Positions 12,445-23,300 of a stretch of DNA of 57,126 nt are shown here, piece by piece. Each line of letters starts with the position of its first letter. Position 1 is the first letter of the stretch. The stretch is from Echinostoma caproni. Its lineage: Eukaryota > Platyhelminthes > Trematoda > Plagiorchiida > Echinostomatidae. A model generated the notes under the pieces. It worked only from the letters and a program-made list of their open reading frames with translations, was not told where the DNA came from and made no database searches. Position numbers and translations under genes: made by a program. The DNA lies in contig UZAN01041577.1 in NCBI GenBank assembly GCA_900618425.1, positions 1-57,126 on the forward strand, in the 5' to 3' direction.

Positions 12445-15400
12445 TAGGTTTGTAAGAGTGATAGGAGAATATATGTGTGACGTTTATTCCGAGTGGCTTT
12501 TTTGTGCATCCTCCTCCATACGAATCTGTGCCACGGTCCCACCCAATCTGAAGTCGGTCAGATTCGTGCATAATAACGTTCACCAGAATGTCGCATGCAC
12601 CGGGAATAGGCTTAGGTTCTTTGAATGTTCCTTCTAAACATGAATGTTTCAGCCTACTTTTGAATACATAGATCAAGAAAGGGACAACTTAATTCCTGTC
12701 CTGCTTCCGTTTACCAATGTCTAATATATCTCAACAGTTCAAAATGGATTTCTCCGCCAATAAAAGGGAGACCAAATTAAACAAACAAGATAGCTTCATC
12801 CTCATCGTCGATGCCTGTTTGGTTTCATGGGATTTATTTCAGTGCTGCGATGAGAGCAAGAAATTGGTCTGAGAGTGATTAGCAACAAAAAAATAGTGCG
12901 TTTCAAAAAACGAAATAGACCCTTGAAATCAAACTAATGGATTTTTGTTAGTTTCTGTGATAGATTCGTGGTGTAAATGAAGCGTAAGGTAAAAAAGGAA
13001 GTGCTGCATAGCTGTTTCGAACTCATTGATTTTCATCACCAGAAGGCTGGGAATGAGATGAGAGCAATGTGATGCTCGCATTAGGCTCGTAAATATGTAT
13101 TAAGTTGTATCCTGTATGTTCAAATATGGCAAACGGTTTGATCAGCTGCCCGAGGGTGAAGTGGGTAACGCTTTTGAGTTCCATATTTGAGGTCATGGGA
13201 TCGATATTTTGTTGAGTCGATAGGTTCCATTGCGTATGAGTATCAACCAGATTGGAACAACTGTCCAGTGTTTTCCAGCTTTTCAGCTCACGAATTCTTG
13301 AAGTAATCAAATCAAAACCTCGGCTACTCTCCTACGCTTTTGTTAATTTAGTCGATGTTTCACCAATTACCATTGACAAATCATATGGTTTTTATCTCAA
13401 TCAAACGACTGAAAAACACAAAACTAGAAAAGATGCGACCAAGAAAAACTGAGGAAATCTACTCACTGATGGAAAGTGGGACTATTCAGTGTTAAAGTTT
13501 GGCTTATAAATTGTAAAAGCTGAGGTTAAAACATAAACAGGACTGAAGCGACATGACAAAGTGAAATAGAAGGCAACGATATCCACATTTTATATCATAA
13601 CCTTTTTGAAGAGCACGACTATACGTCCTGAAGAGAAATGAGAGATTGATCACAGGAGAACCTAGCAATGTTCTGGTTCATCATTGATTGTTTGCGGTCA
13701 ATTCCAACTAATAGACAAGTGGAAGGTCACGTGAATTTATTGTGGGTTCGATCACAAACCGCATTCCCATCAACATGCGCAGAGAGGAATTAAAGAAGAA
13801 ACGTACGGATAGCTGTCTTAGGAATGTGGCATTGCAATAATAAAAATAGCAGTAGATTGTTATTTATATCATTAGGTTTTCCATACTTTGGGGAAATCCC
13901 ATTTTTCTAACGTCTGTTTATCACCATCCAACCTCGAAAACGATGTATGTAGCACAAGTATGGGGGAATTGGGATCCATGATCATAGTAATCATATCTTA
14001 GTGAAGTACAACCCTTGAACTAAAACTGTGCCAAAATTATTCACCAATCTTCTAGCTGTGCTCTAATCAGTCAATATCACTAAAATTTGAACTCATTTAA
14101 CAAAAAATGACGATACAATTAACCTGTTTAGTGTCTAGTAATGGAGTAGAAATCAAAATTTTAGCAACTTGTACCTATCTTTCTGGCATGGTGACAATGT
14201 AAATCTGGTCATCAAATAAATAATGCAATGTTAACACTCTGTCGCTGTTCTATGTCCGACAACCGATGAATTCATTAACGGTTATTCTGGCCTTTTTATC
14301 TAATGTTGCTCTGCACATGTTCAATCAATTGTTCGCACCTGGCCCGCAAGCGATGCGCGCATCACATAATTCCATAGGGTGCTTCGATCTAATTTTAATT
14401 GAATTTCTCAGATGAACTCAGTTGGTTGGCATGAAGCGTGGTGTACCTAACACGCACTCTGGTGACAGGTTCCAGTATGGGGAAGATGAAAAATTGATCA
14501 TTGCATTTTCGCATTTGTCAACTAGTCCTGAAGCATCACTTCTCTTTCATTTGTCAACTGTTCTAATAATGGGGGTTTCTATTTTTTCATAAAGAGAGCA
14601 CTAGATTGATGCTTCGCCATTGTGAAAGCTCATCATCACTGCTTACTACACTTGTGCTCCAATCGGAACCCTAACCGCGAATCTGTGAGTTGGAAGCAGT
14701 GATGCTTGCCTCTGAGTTACGAAGTCGACCACCGACAACGTCACCATACACATTGTCTCGCGCGTAGATAAATCGAATTGGTTCATACGAAACGTAAAGT
14801 CCAACTATTCCGTTTCATTTGCGATAGTTTGGAAACTATGCATATCATTTCGAGGTTTCCTTCCTTTCGTTGGGAGTCATGAGTGGTTTCGAGTCAAGTC
14901 AAGTTTATGCTTTAATTACCCCGCAAAGATCAGTACTCAACATAAATAACAGGAAATTTGGATAGTGCATTCAAAGTTTGCTCTATTTTCAACTTAATAT
15001 CTAGCAACTACTGACGTGTTTATGTGAACAAAACAATAAATATACAGAGCAGCACCGTTGGTGGCAACTTCGTTACCTTGTCCTTGAATTCACATGTTTG
15101 TGTGGATATGCGGAAGAAATGACACCAATATTAGCTTAGATAAAAGTAAACCGTAAACGAAAAAAAGTATTAAAAAAACCAGTGTTGGCAATTTATCGGT
15201 ATATTCTATTGATTAATTGTAGAGCTTAATAAGCACCCTGTTGGTGCTCAGCTGTTCTGAGAAAGAACAGACTAATTTTAGCTTGTGACTGAGAATCGTT
15301 GCAATGTAGTGTGGAACGAAATAAGCAATAGTGAATATCGTTCTGTACAAAAGTACAAAAAGATTTTAGAGCAAAAGTGTATATTTACATAATGAGGAGT

Positions 15401-17720
15401 TGCGACTAAGGTCGATTTCAGCAGTATGAAACTGAACATCGTATAGTCGAGTACTTTAGATGAGTCTCATTTGAATCAAACTGCCTGTCAGATAAGATAG
15501 AAAAACAACCGTGTGCGAGCCGGGTAACCTGTGTTTCTCTTGTATTTGTGCTGTATCTCCACAGCCTATACGCTGAAATTCCGAAGAATTATGAAACAAC
15601 AAACTTATTCACTAGATTACCCCAAAGAAATCGACCTAACTTGAAGGAAACCCAGCATATTGAACATTTGCAGCGCTCTAAAGGACTGTGATTCCATCGA
15701 TTACTGTTCTGTGATCTAATAATATCCACTAAGTGAGAGCTTAAAAATGAAGCGGCTTTTGTTATTTTTCTCTTACCAATATCGTCTATATATTGACCAC
15801 GAACAAGAAAGTAGCAATATTGCTTTTACTGACTGATATCCACTTAGAGGTAGCTCCGGTGGGCAAATGGATGCATGGGAGGAAATCGTATTCAGTGACG
15901 AGGAAAGGTTGCATTTATACGATCCAGGTATCTTGGGATATTACTGGTATCACTCACGGAAACAGGAACGATCATGCGATATATGAAGTTTTAAAGGAGG
16001 TCCAGTTGCGGTCTGCCAGAAAGAGTTTCTAGCTTCATTTGACTAGAAGAGAAAGGCAAAAGCTCAACTCTGGATATCCAGTAATCGCTTCAGATTTTCT
16101 ACCAGGACAAAGACCAGGAGTTCAATCTGCGCGAGGGAATGCGCCGATTTATACCACGTACCTCACAAAAATTGGGCTGTTGTGTAGTGAAGTTCGACTG
16201 CTGGACTGATCGTCCCACAGCTGTGATTTGAATATAATATGAAGTATTTTGGAGAAACAGGGTAAGTAGCCTATGCAACGGACACATCCTTCCCGACAAG
16301 AGACAAACTGATGAAATCCATTGTTGAAAGATGAATGAACTTATAATAAGGATATTTGGAGTATGCAATCGATATAAACATACCAAAGTTTTTACGTTGC
16401 TATTCACAGGTAACGGATCATGAAGTTCCTCATGTGTTTTTTATTACTAACCTTTATTGACCTTAAAAGTATTTCACGCACATTTAGAGTGTAGTGTTTA
16501 ATGTTCAGAGTTCCATTCAAGTCAAGCTAGTCAATTTCGTGAATCCAGTTAGCAAGCATTCTGTGTGACAAGCGTCTGCGACTTTAGCATTCCAGATGAA
16601 ACTGCGATTGAGATACACTCGAAAAACGTGGGGAAAACGGGTGACCAAAAGAGCATTTCGCCTACCTATGTCGTTTGATCATATGCTCCAGTCATGTAGG
16701 GTTCATAGAATGCCAGTTAGGAGACAAAACCCATCACAAACCTCACAATAGTTCTGAGCAGAAAGTAGAGTGTGAGTAAAACCCACACTAAGGTCGCATC
16801 ACTTACAATAACTAGGTTTAAGGGAAGCACCAAATGGAACACAATTTCTAGGTGGGTCATTTCGTTGCTGAAGTAAATCTTTTACAATTGAAGTTACGGA
16901 TAAAAAAACAATAGTTTCGTTTGACATCAGAAAAATAAGTCCATGGGGACAAGCTTATTTTTATACCTTCGTCCTCAGGCCCATATTGTTACATGCATAT
17001 CTATCTAAAACACAAAACAAAACAACAACAAAGTGAGTAGGTACCGTCGTCTTCAACTGGACACAATCAAAGGGAGCAAATGAACATTCTTTGTAGCCAC
17101 TTAACCATGGTTCTGATCAGCGGCTATGTGGTTTTAGCCCAAACCTAGATGGTTAAAACTCCTAACCCGAAGACACACAGTTAACGTAGAATATATACAC
17201 AATACCCACTATTGATGAGTTCCAACCGGGACGGAATATCCGTTCAGTGTTCATGATTTGTAGTTTAATAACGTTAAAATTGCTCATGGAAACAGAGAAT
17301 AAAGTTTGGAGCTGAGAGATGTTAAAATTAGTTGAACTTTCCGTAATTTCACGGGTTTCAGCTCTAATATTACCATAGTGTTGGGGCGGTGGTGACTAGG
17401 TTCATTTTCCAAGTCGCTCTGAGGAAGAGACAGCGGAAGTGTTTTGGTTCGTCTCCCATATGTTACAAATTGACTTCCTAACACAAAAGTTTCCTTCAAC
17501 ATTATTGCTTCTATTAGATTTATTATTCGAGAAACGTTTAAGATAATTCGATCAATCACAGGAATATCGACTATGCAGCACGAAACTCGTTTGCAGCTCA
17601 TGGAGTTATTTCGTGACACGCAAGCATCAAAGAATCATTGCAACGATTCTGCGCTGGGTATCGTCAGTTAAATGCTTCTACTCAGCCTACCTGGTGCCAG
17701 AGCCAATGTTCAGTGTTTTT
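12445..17720. other. 5.3 kb without a supportable gene
   Basis: Only short frames are seen. The longest (16099-16407 and 17284-17619, both minus) lack a convincing acceptor-donor pair and match nothing I know. No repeat structure stands out by eye. Confidence 0.4.
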
Positions 17721-17724
17721 CTAA

Positions 17725-17830
17725 TGGACCAAATTTTTCAGAAGCACACCACCGGTTTCGCAGTGCTTGCTGCTCTTCAGGTACGTGTATCTAGTACTCC
17801 TTTGTCCAGTCATGCTTGTATATGTACTCA
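17725..17830 (-). repeat. ~100-bp dispersed repeat carrying hammerhead copy 1
   Basis: Aligned by eye it matches 53647-53755 both inside and outside the ribozyme. Shared flanks include an AAATTT..GAAGCACAC side and a CTTTTGTC..CAT..ATATACTTAT-like side. The shared length is about 100 bases. Confidence 0.6.
17742..17790 (-). ncRNA. Hammerhead ribozyme motif, copy 1 (retroelement-associated type)
   Basis: On the minus strand CTGAAGA is followed by stem II GCAG/CTGC with a CAAGCA loop, then GAAA, then a minimal stem III in the palindrome ACCGGT, then the 3' strand of stem I (GTGTG pairing with CGTAC, two wobbles). This is the C3-A9 and G12-A14 core of a type I hammerhead. The base at the cleavage position after GGT is G instead of A/C/T, so this copy should not cut. 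Very short stem III variants, which act best as dimers, are established for Penelope-like and retrozyme elements. It lies 320 bases past the 3' end of the PLE at 18111 and on the same strand, but outside the shared PLE end. Confidence 0.72.
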
Positions 17831-18320
17831 TTACTGATAATAAAATCTGCTAGTTTTTGTGAAACATCCTTTTTTATCTTATCCATTTCAACTACACAAT
17901 AGAATATTTGTTAGTGTAACCTCCAATGATAAACATTCACTTTAATGTACCTGCGGTCATCCGGTCATCCAATGGACAGAAAATCGTCCATTAATCAGAG
18001 TATGCGAACCTGCCTCGAAAGACCCTTAGTCTTCATGGGAGTAAATTATTATCAGTCACAATTCCATGACACCAAGCCCGCACCCCAGAACCGTTTCGGG
18101 TTATTGCAGTAATTGTCCGAATATGCAATCCTTACACATTGTAAGATAACACAGAGTGGCGAACAAGCTCGTTTGTGGTGACTCTTCTACAGGCTAATAC
18201 ATCACAACTTATATGAAACTGTTTGGTACGGAGGAGAAATCGTGATAAGTTGAAAAAGAACTAATCAACATTCCAGTGCCATGTTCGGATGTTGCCCACA
18301 CTTAGGTCCTCACACATGCG

Positions 18321-18362
18321 CATTGGTTTGGTTGGTGGTTGGTTGGTTGGTTGGTTGGTTGG
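18321..18362. repeat. (GGTT)n expansion inside the PLE 3' non-coding region
   Basis: About eight near-perfect GGTT units. The sister PLE has non-repetitive sequence at the matching place (about 51480-51510), so the array arose in this copy. Confidence 0.8.
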
Positions 18363-18639
18363 TGGGATGGCTGTCGTGTGTGGTGTTCCCATTGATGACC
18401 GAGTGTTCTCTGAATTGTTTTTGGGAGCATATGGGGTGGTGGTGCGGGGGGGGGGTGTAGACAGATTCTGATCGCTTCCGCTGTGGCCAAAAGGCCACTC
18501 GTAATCCTCTCAGATCGGTGGGTGCAAACTAAGTAGAGGGGTCGAAACGCCTTGGTCACGTTAACTGCGTGGTGTGAAACGATCTAGCTGTTAATGGTCT
18601 TAATTACTCCACTATTCAGCCAGGCCGGGTGGTGCTCAC

Positions 18640-19145
18640 AGACTCCTTCAGATAAATAGTTAAATAAGTACACCTAAATAGAGACGGCAGAAATAGGCAA
18701 TTTATCTTTGAGTTGAAAGTACAGAAGTGGCCTGGAGATGAACACAATGCGCAGTTTTTGATGCGGGGAAGGCTTTTTCTGTAGCTGTACTCAGTCTACA
18801 CTTCACCATTACTTCAGCTGTATCACCCTTGAAACGTAGTGATATGTAGATCGGGTTTTTCTCAACGGTAGTGATCTTGTTTAGCAACCGGTGACGCCTC
18901 AGAATGCTGTCCACGACTCGTTCTGGATATCCATTGTGAAGGAAAACATCCCGAATAAACCTCACTTCTGCATCAATGGTAGCGTCCGTACATATTCTTC
19001 GCGCCCTGGTAGGTAAGCACTGAATCAGGTTTCTTTTCCGTTCCAAAGGCACATAGCTTTTGGAATGGATATACTGATTGTTCCACGATGACTTCCTGTG
19101 GATGGCACGTTGGACAATTCCGTCTGGTCGGCGACTTAGTAGAAC
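18640..19145 (-). pseudogene. PLE linker domain with GIY-YIG core deleted
   Basis: FLNVLLSRRPDG, HRKSSW and SKSYVPLERKRN continue the reverse transcriptase after the homopolymer break. IRDVFLHNGYPERVVD, ITTVEKNPIYISL and FKGDTAEVM then form the linker, aligning residue for residue with 52135-51990 of the sister copy. The sister copy then has TYPCGARYIGG..RR, the nuclease core. Here the two DNAs align again right after that point, so about 42 bases (14 codons) holding the YIG and the arginine are missing near 18650-18660. Without them the nuclease could not cut even if the frames were whole. Confidence 0.72.
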
Positions 19146-19147
19146 GT

Positions 19148-19627
19148 TCAGAAAGGCGATTTGCTCGTTCTTTTTTTTTCTCTAAAGCGAAACTTTTTTG
19201 GATATGCTGAATTGAATACTTTTAAGAGTATTGACAGATTCACACTGTCACAAACAAAGTACCAAATGTCATCCATATAGCGCTTGCATAATATGCAACG
19301 ATCGATTGTTCTTTTTAGGATCTTATTCTCCGGCTTTGCCATAAAGATATCTGCAGATAATGGACCCAGAATAGATCCCATTGCTACCCCATCTATTTGG
19401 CGATAAATTTCGGCATTGAATTTGAATTGTATGTTGTGTGCGCAAAGGTATTGTAAATGTTTAAGATCACCAACTGGTATTCCAATTTCACAGTTGTTGC
19501 TTTGTATGTCGTCGCATATGTATTCAATAGTTTCAGCAATGGGAACGTTTGTGCAGAGTGAACTGACGTTGAGTGATAACATACTTAATCCGTTTGTTTG
19601 TGTCTTTAATCCTAGCAACCAAGTCAT
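19148..19627 (-). pseudogene. PLE reverse transcriptase palm, with intact YMDD
   Basis: This 159-codon open piece holds the catalytic palm of the family P1 reverse transcriptase, the enzyme that copies element RNA at a nicked target. SLNVSSLCTNVP carries the usual region around the first catalytic aspartate, although the aspartate position reads N. RQIDGVAMGS.LGP is motif B-like, and RYMDDIW holds the YMDD pair. LLKVFNS and KFRF follow. The true frame enters from another frame upstream (YDLVARIKDT near 19615) and leaves into FLNVLL after a missing A in the A9 run at about 19170-19179. The ATG at 19627 is therefore a chance start, not the protein start. The copy is inactive. Confidence 0.8.
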
Positions 19628-19706
19628 AGGAATCCTTTAATGTATGCTTGGTGAGTTGTGCTCTCACGGATTCCAGGATCACTATCAACCACCTGGCCAT
19701 GGCATG

Positions 19707-20305
19707 CTAAGGGGAGTTACACAAGTCTGGGATTGGTCGGATAGGTATTCCATTTTTATGTATCTTTGGTAAGCCATAAGGCCTCGGGATCATCGTTCCA
19801 ATTGGTCGGATTTGTTCAGATGTGGCAATGTATATTACGTCCCCCTGTTTTAGATACCAGAGGGTTTTCAACAGTGACTTTTCTATCTGTTCTGTCTTAT
19901 CTTTCTCCCCAGCTATTTTCTGAAATTTTCTGGTGTCGCTGAGTATTCTGTTCATCTTGTTAATGCAGTTGGAGCTATTTAAAAGAACTATTCCAACGCC
20001 TTTATCTTGTCTCGAAAGAATAGCATCTCAGTTTTCCTTTACCTCCTTCAACCGTTGCCGGTGTTGTGCAGCTACTAACTCTTTGGTTGGTGATTTACTG
20101 CCCAAGAGTTTATAGCAGGTGCTGACTAGAGTAGATTTCAGCTCTTCTACATCTGGCGAAGACAGCGGAAAAAGATCGGACATTTGGGAATACAGATTCT
20201 GGAACTCTACCTTCAGATCCAATTGTTTAGTTTTTCGAGCGGGACAACAAATTTTGGTCCCGGTGAGAGCATTTCAAGCAAACCTTTATCCAATCTCACA
20301 GTAAC
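19707..20305 (-). pseudogene. PLE N-terminal region (two frames and one stop)
   Basis: Three consecutive blocks precede the palm: LEMLSPGPKFVV (about 20290-20240), then after a one-base shift DLKVEFQNLYSQM..VEELK to KEVKEN, then a TGA. After the TGA the same frame continues with AILSRQDKGVGIVLLNSSN, which corresponds to the conserved ADKG block of PLEs, and with RIL.DTRKFQKI and YGLPKIHKNGIPIRPI, the RT1-2 finger motifs. These regions bind the template-primer. The frame breaks again after CNSP at 19707, where the next block (AMARWL...TLKDSYDL) is read in a different frame. Confidence 0.75.
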
Positions 20306-20310
20306 TTTAA

Positions 20311-23300
20311 GTCCAAAGATTTAGTGATTTCTAGAAGCGATAATTATTTATTGGTTGAAACATCTAATATTGAAAAAAGTCCTTCGTAGCGATCGCGAAA
20401 GTGCTTGCAACGCACCCGACTCCAACTTACTGAGCTGTGTGTTATGCCCCTCTCTCTCCATTTCTTCCACTACCATCATTTGCCCCTACTACGCTGTTGT
20501 TGATGGTTCTCTTCTATGTTTTATTATCAAAGTCTGTTACCGATAGAGTAAAGTTTGACGTTGATCTGTGACCAAAGCTGGTTATTTTGATTTAGTTGTC
20601 TAACACCCCATTTGAATCGGCCTTTTCAAATCGTATGTTTCTTTTTTTGTGACACCGCTACAGAATATGATAGAGTGGGGCAAGTTAGAGGGTGCGAAGA
20701 AGTCCGTGGGATTAGAACACACAAAGATCGAGCCAATGTGATGGTGATATGCATGACTTGATCACAACCGATTTATACATTTTATTACTTATTCATAATC
20801 GTAAAAAGAGTTTTGATAGAAATAAGCGAGCCAGAAAAAGAAACATAAAAGTCCATAACTGCGCTCATGTGAATCATGCAATTGCCAGGGAGGATAAACT
20901 TTCTCAGGTGCGTTTGAAGACGGTATAAAGCAGTGATTGGTTGAAACACCATGAGCAAATATTTTCGTCAAGCAATAAGCCAATCAAATTATTTTTGCGC
21001 TCAATATTCTGAGGTTGATGGTGTCTGGATAACAGGGTGAACAAAGTTTGTGTAGATCCGATCAACTGTGAACGTTGACTTCATGCAAAAGAACTCACCA
21101 AATCTGTCGGTCTGCAAGACACTCGCAATAAATGAACACAAACAATTCACCTGAGTGGGATGACGAAGCATATCGACGTGATGACGTCTCCATTGATCAC
21201 CACTATTGATTGACAGGTGACAGGCTGCCATTAAAGTTTCGTGTGTTGAAGTGAATTGCATTTGGGGTGGCAAATGCGATGCGATGAAAGAGTGAAAGAG
21301 TGAGAAACGGTGGCACATTATTCACAGTCAACCGGTGATTAATATATTGTCATCCAAATGGTAGTTTGCATTTACACTTGCACCACTGGACTAGAACTGA
21401 TTGCAACGCAATACGCGATGAATTTTCGATACTTAAAAGATGGGGTTCTACAGGTAAAAGACAAATACTACGGAATGTAACCGTGTTCTCAGTCATTAGA
21501 ACGTGCTAACGTTTTGTAAAGTAGAAACTGACAAAATACATTATGCGAACTCAGGTACGTAATCAACACTGAAACAATTCATTTAATGACGTTAGAATTG
21601 AAAATATCCCCGATTCAGTGGGCATGAAGACACATTGTTAGCAAACAAGCTCGCTTTTTTACTACATCAACCGGCTCAACCCAGCACAAGTTATTGTTTA
21701 TGACTTAGACAGACAATGAGAGAAGATATATCTGCGAATGAAACCAGAGTTTGGAAAGCGATCGTGTAATGGGGGAATTGGTATGATTAACAGGGTTAAA
21801 AACTTTGTTCTTCGGACTCTAACAACTTGGGACTGGAAAGAGTGCATAATGTTTTTCTGAGATTCATTCATTCCTAAAGCACGATGTCGTACTCACCCAT
21901 TAAGCGGCTCACCAAACAAGAAGCTTCCATTGCAAACATACCGAGCAGACGAATTCCATCTTCCATCAAATTTGAGGCTGAATCCCGCATTATATTTAAG
22001 TTGAAACCTGCTCCCCTATTGAAGACCAAAGACAAATTACCCCGGATTTGACCTCGATTTGTGTTTAATCAACTCATCTGTTCGTGTTGAGAAAGTTCGG
22101 TACGTCCAACGGTGAGACGTCCATCTGATCTCTGGCTGAATCAAGGGGCGCCGATAATTACGAATCATTTCACTGAGCCTGATTGCACAACTAATCTGCT
22201 TGAGGCTTTCCACACTCTCTGTACGATCACGGGAAGGTCATCTAAAGATGTGAAGTCCCGAAATTTGCCAACAGTCGAGATTGACATCCGTCCCTCCTCC
22301 CGTGTGGTCCCAGAACCATTTTGCAAGATCACTGGTCTTATCATGACCATCCACTCATAATTTGGTGACGCAACCTCCAACCTTAAACTCTCATTCATTC
22401 GCTCACCTGCCTTTCCAAAACAACCCTACTTAATTCATCTTCCTTCCCCCACATACACACAAACACAAAAACTGAGTATACCAATTATGTACCTGACTGA
22501 CTCGCAGATGTATTTCTTCAGTTAGCACTTGTCTAATTTACTATAAATTATACTGTGTTTAGCCAGTTGGTGTAGCACCAAAAGTATGCTTGTTTGTTAA
22601 CATTATGTTTTCACAATATTATAATCCTTTTTGCATAAAAACTGGGATGATATAACTTGAGTGACATTACTCCACGGATTGTTAAAACCCTGATATTTAC
22701 AAAACGCTAAAAGTTGATAGACAGTTATCTCAGATACATGATCCAATATGAATACAAAGCTAACCCTCTCATCCAGTTACATTCTTGCATTCACCCTCAA
22801 TAAAAAACGGCAAATTTTTTTGGATCAGATATGAAAGAACGAGGTAAGCAAACAAAGCTCCAGCAGAGTGGAATTATACCTGAAGTTTTTTGATGGCACA
22901 TACATGTACTTCAGACAGCATGGAATAGAAAACCCTGAACTTGAGTACGGCTTTGAAGGATAGTAGAATTCACATGATTAGGGGTTGGATAACTCATTTG
23001 CTGAAAGTGTTTGGTAGGGAGTGCATTGAGCAGAAACGACCGAATTTTGATTAATGACGCAACACCTCGTGGATAGCCAGAAAGCATTTCGAGTGATTCT
23101 TTATTAACGATAACATTAGAATAATCAAGATAGCCGAGGCGATTGCAATCAACCGATGGAAACCAATTCTGTCAACAAAAAGACTTGTTCATCACCTTGG
23201 CTTTGCCTTGGTGACGCCTCCCCCATTTACAAGGGTGTATTTTGTAATTGATTCCCAAACCATATATAAACATAGTGTTTGTCTGCAGTAGGCCCCAGTT

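Larger units (their letters stand above)
18111..20310 (-). mobile_element. Penelope-like element, family P1, near-complete but broken
   Basis: On the minus strand all main PLE blocks are visible in order: an N-terminal GPKFVV block near 20250, DLKVEF..LYSQM (20222-20028), the QDKGVGIVLLN block after an in-frame TGA, RPYGLPKIHKNG and IRPI (20000-19707), the reverse transcriptase with SLNVSSL, GVAMGS.LGP and YMDD (19279-19268), then FLNVLL, RKSSW, the linker IRDVFL.NGYPE and IYISL.FKGDTAE (19052-18702). The non-coding 3' part runs to 18111. The copy shares its 3' half and exact end with 51265-52225. Frame changes occur near 20230, 19680 and 19640 and at an A9 run near 19175. The GIY-YIG core present in the sister copy is deleted at about 18650. 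Confidence 0.85.

Noticed and set aside
12320..12676. 118-codon minus-strand frame
   Set aside because: It runs through the tRNA-like SINE head; the reading frame is incidental.
17284..17619. 111-codon minus-strand frame with an ATG|GTAATA donor at 17374
   Set aside because: The donor is fair, but no convincing acceptor precedes it and no family is recognised.
18545..18552. CGAAACGCC resembling the core of schistosome satellite hammerheads
   Set aside because: No CUGANGA strand or stem II lies upstream at the required distance on either strand.
18289..18559. Overlapping frames on both strands around the GGTT run
   Set aside because: This is simple sequence within the PLE 3' non-coding region, closed in the sister copy.
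22165..22398. 77-codon minus-strand frame with repeat-like protein composition
   Set aside because: I could not place it in any LINE, PLE or host family, and there are no splice signals.
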